DNA of 64,000 bases from Nannocystis sp. RBIL2 (GTDB taxonomy: Bacteria > Myxococcota_A > Polyangia > Nannocystales > Nannocystaceae), in assembly GCF_026626745.1 (NCBI RefSeq), contig NZ_JAPNJW010000002.1:3310151-3374150 (forward strand), read 5' to 3'. A program made the translations under genes and the position numbers. This document shows, one piece after another, positions 59,470 through 64,000 of the stretch. The notes under the pieces are model-generated. The model saw only the letters and a list, made by a program, of their open reading frames with translations. It did no database searches and was not told where the DNA came from. The first letter of the stretch is position 1; the number at the start of each line of letters is the position of its first letter.

Positions 59470-61728
59470 TCACTTGCGGGCGCGCGGCCTCTCGCCGCCG
59501 TCATGTTCGAGCGGCCCGCGCTCCGTCGTCGCGCCGAGGAAGTGGCGCAGCCACGCGTGGCAGCGGGGCAGCACGCGCTCGGGCGCCAGCGACACACTGT
59601 CCGGCATGTGCAGCAGCAAGATCTCCGCGACTCGCTGCGGCGCCCACGATTGCCGGGCCACCCACTGCCAGTCGGCCGCGATCTGCCCGCGGCGCTCCTC
59701 GGGGAACGCCGCCGCCACCGTCTCCGGCCGCGTCAGCGCCAGCAGCAGCGCGGAGACATCGTTCCGCCGGATCTCCGTGCGCGTCGGCACCAGCCGGCGG
59801 TCGATCGCATATAAAAGGATGACGACCACGAACGCAGCCAGGCGCTGCAGCCGCGGCTCGTGCTCCGTCGCTGCCCGCGCGCGCGCCAGCTCGAGGTCTC
59901 GCGCCAGCTCGGGCGCCCCGTCGGGCGTCAGGCGACTCGCCAGCTCGAGCGCCGCATCGATGTGGAGCAGCCGCGGGCTCAGGTTGCCGGCGCTGCGCGG
60001 CCCTGGCGGGCGGGTCTCGCCGAGCTCCGCGAGCAGCGCCCGGTCGAGCGCGGCGTCGAGGTCCTGATCGCGGGCGAGCACGACCTCGAGCACCTCGCGC
60101 TGCAGCGCCTCGTCGTCGGCGGCGAGGCTGACGAGGGCCAGCTCGAGCAGGAGGGCGCGCTGGAACAGATCTCGCACCATCCGCACCTCGGGCGGCGGGG
60201 TCTCGGCGAACAGCGCCGCGGTCGTCACCGGGCAAGCCGCGCCGCCCTCGGCCAGCAGGTAGCCGAGCGGCGCGGCGCGCAGCAGCGGCAACGCGAACGT
60301 GCCCCACATCTCCTGCAGGCCCGCCAGCGCGGTGAACAGCGGCCGCGGCCGGATGGTCGCGTCCTCGATCTCGAACAGCCGCTCGCGCCCCGGCAGCCCG
60401 CGGTGCAGCACGAACGCGTGGTCCGGCCGCCACCAGCCCGCGCGCTGGCCGAACACCACCAGCCGCGCCATCGCGTCGTCGCGGTCGCCGACGTGGCCGG
60501 CAGCGAGCGCCGTCAGCCCCGCGGGCACCAGCGATTGCATCGCCGCGATCGGGCACCCGCCGGCGGCCCAGCCCTGCGCCGCCGCGCGCAGCACCTCGGC
60601 GCCCGTATCCGCGAGCGCCGGGTCGCGGCCCAGCGCGTCGCCCAGCTCCGGGTGATCGTGGACCCCCGCCGCGGCGACCAGCGGCGCCACCCATTCGGCC
60701 CGCTCGACCGCCGCGATCGGGCTGTCGCGATCGGCGACGATGCGCGCGACGAGCAGGCGGTGCGCCGGCCGCTGCGGCTCGAGCACCGCGAGCAGCTGCC
60801 GCTGCAGCGCCTCGAGCGAGTCGGGCGCGACCTCGGTGCGGGCCAGCAGCACCGTCAGCATCGCCAGAGTCACCGGGCGACGCGCCAGGGCCCGCCGCGC
60901 CGGCGAGCCGTCGATCGCCGCCCGCACCCGCGCCGCCGCGGCCGGCTCGAACGCCCCCGGCAACCGCACCCAGCGGTCGACGAAGCGATCGATCGCCGGC
61001 CGCGCCAGCGGCTGCAGGTGGACCCGCCGCAGCGACCCCGCCGCGCGCAGCTGCTCGAGCTCCGGCACCTCGGCCGAGCGCGTGGTCAAAAGGACAGGTG
61101 CCCCCGCCGCGCACAGCTCCGCCGCCCACCGCCCCACCGCCGCGCGCGTCGCCTCCGGCAGCTCGTCGAGCCCGGCGACCAGCAGCAGCGGCCGAACGCG
61201 ACCCGCCTGCAGGTCGGACGCCGCGAACCCCGGCGCGAACGCCCGCCGCACGTCGTGCTCGACCAGCGCCCACCAGCGCGTCAGCGCCTCGGCCACGGTC
61301 TCGCAGCTGTCCCAACGGACATCCATGCCGAGCATGCCGAGCGGCCCGCGGACCGTCCGTCCGCACATCACCAGCGGCACCGGCAGCACGTCGCCCAGCC
61401 GGCCCCGCGCCCCCGCGCCGGCCGGACCGCACAGCCCGAGCAGCAGGTCCTGCACCAGAGTACATCCGCCGGCGCGCGTCGAGCCGACCGCCCACAGCGG
61501 CGGCATGTCCCTTTCGGCCTGGCCGACGAGACATGTCTCGAGGGACTCGCCGCAAGCGGCCAGCGCCTCCTCGTCGTCGTCGTCGCCGGCCGGCTCCGGC
61601 CCGACTCGCAGGTCGCGGCACAGCTCGTGCCACACCACCGCCTGGTCGGGCGACATGAGGTCGTCGATGAACGACTGCCCGAGGCGGAGCTCCAACCACT
61701 GGCGGTAGGTCTCGTCGGCCGCGGGCAT
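59470..61728 (-). CDS. NACHT/STAND-like protein with a degraded nucleotide site
   Basis: The 752-residue protein begins at 61728, with AGGAGG touching the ATG, so a nearby start may be used. The N-terminus (1-85) is helical. Residues about 90-250 look like a NACHT-type P-loop domain: the expected Walker A reads WAVGSTRAGGCTL, without the Lys of GxxxxGK[ST], and the Walker B region reads LLLVAGLDELPEATR, with Ala where the first Asp should be. The later LLTTRS is where a sensor would be. The C-terminal 400 residues are helical and Leu-rich, like STAND sensor arrays, with one hydrophobic stretch (LAAFVVVILLYAI). It may have lost ATP hydrolysis and work as a scaffold or sensor. One dispersed element is at 61503-61546. 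Confidence 0.65.
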   Translation of the reverse strand: MPAADETYRQWLELRLGQSFIDDLMSPDQAVVWHELCRDLRVGPEPAGDDDDEEALAACGESLETCLVGQAERDMPPLWAVGSTRAGGCTLVQDLLLGLCGPAGAGARGRLGDVLPVPLVMCGRTVRGPLGMLGMDVRWDSCETVAEALTRWWALVEHDVRRAFAPGFAASDLQAGRVRPLLLVAGLDELPEATRAAVGRWAAELCAAGAPVLLTTRSAEVPELEQLRAAGSLRRVHLQPLARPAIDRFVDRWVRLPGAFEPAAAARVRAAIDGSPARRALARRPVTLAMLTVLLARTEVAPDSLEALQRQLLAVLEPQRPAHRLLVARIVADRDSPIAAVERAEWVAPLVAAAGVHDHPELGDALGRDPALADTGAEVLRAAAQGWAAGGCPIAAMQSLVPAGLTALAAGHVGDRDDAMARLVVFGQRAGWWRPDHAFVLHRGLPGRERLFEIEDATIRPRPLFTALAGLQEMWGTFALPLLRAAPLGYLLAEGGAACPVTTAALFAETPPPEVRMVRDLFQRALLLELALVSLAADDEALQREVLEVVLARDQDLDAALDRALLAELGETRPPGPRSAGNLSPRLLHIDAALELASRLTPDGAPELARDLELARARAATEHEPRLQRLAAFVVVILLYAIDRRLVPTRTEIRRNDVSALLLALTRPETVAAAFPEERRGQIAADWQWVARQSWAPQRVAEILLLHMPDSVSLAPERVLPRCHAWLRHFLGATTERGPLEHDGGERPRARK
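61503..61546. repeat. dispersed element inside a gene, compound
   Basis: CATGTCC, CTTTC, GGCCTGGCC, then GACATGTCTCGAGGGAC-like arms (GAGACATGTCTC is a perfect 12-bp palindrome). In frame just before the degraded P-loop of the NACHT-like protein. Confidence 0.45.
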
Positions 61729-62131
61729 CCTCCTGGATCGTGCCCTACCCTCGGCGTGAGCGCCAAAACCCCGCCACGGCGAGCGGCCCGAGCCGGGCAG
61801 GCCAGCGGCCGCCCGCCCGCGCGCACGCACCGCCGGATCCGCGCGAGCCCGTATGCGCGCCATAAGGCCGCGTTCGCGGGCCTCCGGCAGCTCGCCCGGG
61901 ACGGCTCCGGACCCGCGACAGATCGAGGTCATCGGCCCCCGTTCGTCGCACGCGCGCCCCGCAGTGGCCACGAGCCGGGCCGTGAAAACCCTCGCCCACC
62001 CGGACCGGCATCCCCGCGATCCCGCCGCGACTGCAGGGCCGATCTGCCGCGAGGCCACGACGACGCGACGCCGCGACCCTCGTCCGAGCGCCCCTCGCGA
62101 CGACGCGATCCCGCAGCGACACGAAGCTGCT

Positions 62132-62149
62132 CATGTCCGAAGGGACATG
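62132..62149. repeat. perfect dispersed element, intergenic
   Basis: CATGTCC, GAAG, GGACATG: perfect 7-bp arms in the 931-bp gap. A TTTAGTAAAGG sequence follows. Confidence 0.6.
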
Positions 62150-62196
62150 TTTAGTAAAGGCCACCGCAGCGGAATGACTTTTCACCGCGGCTCATG

Positions 62197-62331
62197 AACA
62201 TGCCCTTGAAGACAGATTATCGCGCAGCCTGCTCTGGCTCGGCGCGGTCGAGCGGGCTCGCCAATCTGTCTTTCAGGACATATCCAAGAGCGCTCGATTC
62301 GACGTCGTCATATCTGTCTGCTAGGACAGGC
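62197..62331. repeat. cluster of three degenerate dispersed elements
   Basis: ACATGCCC-TTGAA-GACAG (about 62198), TCTGTC-TTTCA-GGACA (about 62264) and TCTGTC-TGCTA-GGACAG (about 62313), each roughly 50-65 bp apart. Confidence 0.5.
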
Positions 62332-62659
62332 TCGGGCCCCGGCGACCTGCCCCGCCTGCCTCGGCGTGCGGTCGAAGCTGTCCCCAAGGCCAACCAGCGC
62401 CGCCGCCGACAGAGCCACAGCAACCCGCATCGCCTGCCGTCCCGCACAGAAGCTGTCCCAAGAGCCAGCAGATCGCCGCCGCCGCCACGGCAGCGTCCCG
62501 CAGCTCTCGTGACGCTCGCCGAAGCCGATTAGAAATCGGCCAGCTCGGCACCGACCCCCGGAATCACGACAGCCACCTGCGAGCTCAGCGCTGCTGCCGG
62601 AGGAGCCCCGGCAGCGCCTGCGGCTCTCCCTCCGTGCGCCGAAGTCGAGATCGGCCAGC

Positions 62660-64000
62660 TCAGCGTCGCCGCCGCCGCCCGATCCACAGCAGCCCGCCCA
62701 GCAGCCACCACGGCGTCGACTCCGAGCCGCTCGCGCAGCCGCAGCCGCGGCGCTCTTGCGGGCAGGTCTCACGCCCCGCCGCAGCCCCGGCGGCGGCCGG
62801 CCCCGGCGTGCCCTCGCCGACCTGCGCTCGCGCCCCGGCCACTCGCAGTCCGCCGACCCCGAGCTCGTGCAGCAGCGCGTCGGCGTCCTCGACCTTGTCG
62901 AGCAGCCACAGCAGGTAGCGCACGTCGACGACGACGTTGCGGGAGCGCTCGCTGTAGCCGAAGTCGCCGGCGATGTTCTCCCACACGCGGTCGAAGTTGA
63001 GGCCGACGAACTCGCCGCGGCCGTTGATCACCGGGCTGCCGGAGTTGCCGCCGGTGGTGTCGCCGGTGCTCAAGAAGTCGATCGGCACGTCGCCGAGGAT
63101 CGGGTCGGCCCAGTAGGACTCCCTGGCCTTCGGGACAGCCGCGAGCACCCGCTCCGGCATCGTGAACGGGTCCTCGCCGGTGACTTTCGCCATCTGCCCG
63201 GTCAGCGTCGTCTGCGGCGTCGCCAGCAGGCCCTCGCGCGGCTTGTAGCCCTGGATCGACGCGTACGACAGGCGCAGCGTGCCGTTGGCGTCGGGGTAGA
63301 CCGGCCCGGAGCGGACCTTGCGGAGCATCGAGAAGTACGCCGGCCCGAGCCGCGAAGCCGCGCCCGCGCGGGTCTCGGCCCGCGCCTCGGCCGCCTCGAG
63401 CGCCGGCGCCAGCGCCAGCGCCAGCGCCACGAACGGGTCGCCGCTGGCCGCCAGCGCGGCCGGGTCGGCGGCGTCGAACAGCGCCTGGGCCTTGCCCTCG
63501 CCCAGCAGCTTGGTGCGGGCGATCAGCTGCCGCGCCTGCTTGAGGTAGCGCTCGCGCCCCGAGCCTGTCTTTTCGGCCATGTCCTTCGCGCCATCCGCCG
63601 CGGGCTTGGTCGCGGCTGGCTCGGGGGACATGTCCTTGAAGGCATCCAGCTTCCACGCGGCCGGCAGCGCCTGCGCGCGGGCGATCACCGACGCCAGCAG
63701 GTGCGCGTCGACCTCCGGGTCGAAGTCGCGGAGGCGCCGCTCCTGGCGCTCCCACAGCTTCTTCTCGTTGCGGTCCATGTAGCCGGCCGAGCGCTCGAGG
63801 TCGGGCTTTTGCCGCTCGCGCGCGCGGCGGACCAGGTCGATCGCCAGGCCGAGCAGGTTCGGCCCGTGCGGCACCTGCTCGAGCAGGTAGTCGTGGGCGA
63901 AGCTGTCCTTGCGCTCCTCGCTGAGCTTGCGCAGGGCCGGCAGCGCCTCGCGCTGCGAGCGGTCGCCCGAGTCCTGGGCCCACTTCTCGAGCTCGGCCTC
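62660..64000 (-). CDS. S46-family dipeptidyl peptidase, C-terminal part, with MYXO-CTERM-like tail
   Basis: The gene continues beyond the right edge; 446 residues are visible. The S46 serine-peptidase region includes NEKKLWERQERRLRDF and the catalytic motif TTGGNSGSPVINGRGEFVGL, with the nucleophile Ser in GNSGSP. S46 enzymes (DPP7/DPP11 type) remove dipeptides from peptide N-termini in the periplasm or outside the cell. After about residue 395 a short Cys-containing linker is followed by a hydrophobic segment (TPWWLLGGLLWIG) and an Arg cluster (RRRRR) at the very end, the plan of a MYXO-CTERM sorting signal. This predicts secretion and surface anchoring. Dispersed elements are in frame at 63123-63138, 63564-63584 and 63626-63642. 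Confidence 0.85.
   Translation of the reverse strand, partial: EAELEKWAQDSGDRSQREALPALRKLSEERKDSFAHDYLLEQVPHGPNLLGLAIDLVRRARERQKPDLERSAGYMDRNEKKLWERQERRLRDFDPEVDAHLLASVIARAQALPAAWKLDAFKDMSPEPAATKPAADGAKDMAEKTGSGRERYLKQARQLIARTKLLGEGKAQALFDAADPAALAASGDPFVALALALAPALEAAEARAETRAGAASRLGPAYFSMLRKVRSGPVYPDANGTLRLSYASIQGYKPREGLLATPQTTLTGQMAKVTGEDPFTMPERVLAAVPKARESYWADPILGDVPIDFLSTGDTTGGNSGSPVINGRGEFVGLNFDRVWENIAGDFGYSERSRNVVVDVRYLLWLLDKVEDADALLHELGVGGLRVAGARAQVGEGTPGPAAAGAAAGRETCPQERRGCGCASGSESTPWWLLGGLLWIGRRRRR
63564..63642. repeat. two dispersed elements inside a gene
   Basis: CCTGTC-TTTTC-GGCCATGTCC at 63564-63584 and GGACATGTCC-TTGAAGG at 63626-63642, both read in frame in the S46 peptidase (giving KDMAEKTG and KDMSPEP). 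Confidence 0.5.

Larger units (their letters stand above)
61729..62659. other. 931-bp gap with several dispersed elements and short repeats
   Basis: This separates the S46 peptidase end (62660) from the NACHT-like gene start (61728). It contains a perfect dispersed palindrome at 62132-62149, three degenerate copies in 62197-62331, and two related blocks GAAGCTGTCCC (about 62380 and 62450). GATCGGCCAGCTC-type units repeat near 62545 and 62650. No gene is convincing. Confidence 0.5.

Noticed and set aside
59027..60067. Plus-strand Pro/Arg-rich frame over the repeat region
   Set aside because: Low-complexity translation of GC-rich repeats that then runs antisense into the NACHT-like gene.

Overview
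The window is GC-rich DNA (roughly 70% or more by eye) that looks like a Nannocystis-type myxobacterium (Nannocystineae). The evidence is a set of lipoproteins with long Thr/Ser-rich linkers after the lipobox, Cys-rich DUF4215-type repeats, a MYXO-CTERM-like tail on an S46 peptidase, Ser/Thr kinases carrying TPR or coiled-coil regions, RsbR-like PAS-STAS proteins and a phytochelatin synthase. The species assignment is inference. I see no tRNA, rRNA, CRISPR array or recognisable insertion sequence.

Layout. 1-3614: minus-strand type VI secretion segment (vgrG, a TPR protein, and a partial third gene). 3.9-16.8 kb: mixed metabolic and sensory genes: FG-GAP lipoprotein, PLP aminotransferase, two PAS-STAS proteins, dienelactone hydrolase, quinone oxidoreductase, SRPBCC protein, phytochelatin synthase, acyl-CoA dehydrogenase and a RidA-like protein. 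16.9-23.4 kb: surface proteins, including a 1173-residue protein with two LamG-like domains. 23.9-31.4 kb: an ECF sigma factor and a membrane protein, then a 1611-residue DNA topoisomerase III/RecQ helicase fusion joined by a 17-residue repeat linker, then a lipoprotein related to the membrane protein. 31.4-45.2 kb: kinases, L28, superoxide dismutase, cytochrome-like lipoproteins, a caspase-like lipoprotein, a probable selenocysteine peroxiredoxin read through an in-frame TGA at 39670, a hybrid-lacking histidine kinase and a beta-propeller protein. 46-49.2 kb: a MoaD-like carrier, an aldehyde:ferredoxin oxidoreductase and ApaG. 50-64 kb: alpha/beta hydrolase, a 2590-residue TPR protein, a NACHT-like protein with a degraded P-loop, and the C-terminal part of an S46 peptidase.

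Two features stand out. First, the gene at 39442-40008 is interrupted by a single TGA in the active-site motif W-U-P-F-C and is followed by a perfect 7-bp stem-loop, which is what a bacterial selenoprotein should look like. Second, about 40 copies of a short imperfect palindrome (TGTCC, 3-5 bases, GGACA, with CATG or CAGG flanks and TTCG/CGAA/GAAC-type loops) are scattered through the window, both between genes, where several look like terminators, and in frame inside genes. They are absent from some long stretches (about 14.9-23.7 kb, 25.4-30.4 kb, 38.3-45.5 kb). I do not know an established name for this family.

Functional grouping. Oxidative and metal stress recur (superoxide dismutase, selenoperoxiredoxin, phytochelatin synthase, ApaG, RidA). 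Surface and secretion recur (VgrG, six or more lipoproteins, S46 peptidase). Signalling is represented by two Ser/Thr kinases, a histidine kinase, two STAS proteins and an ECF sigma factor. Apart from the T6SS segment, the sigma-factor pair and the MoaD/AOR/ApaG run, few genes form obvious operons.
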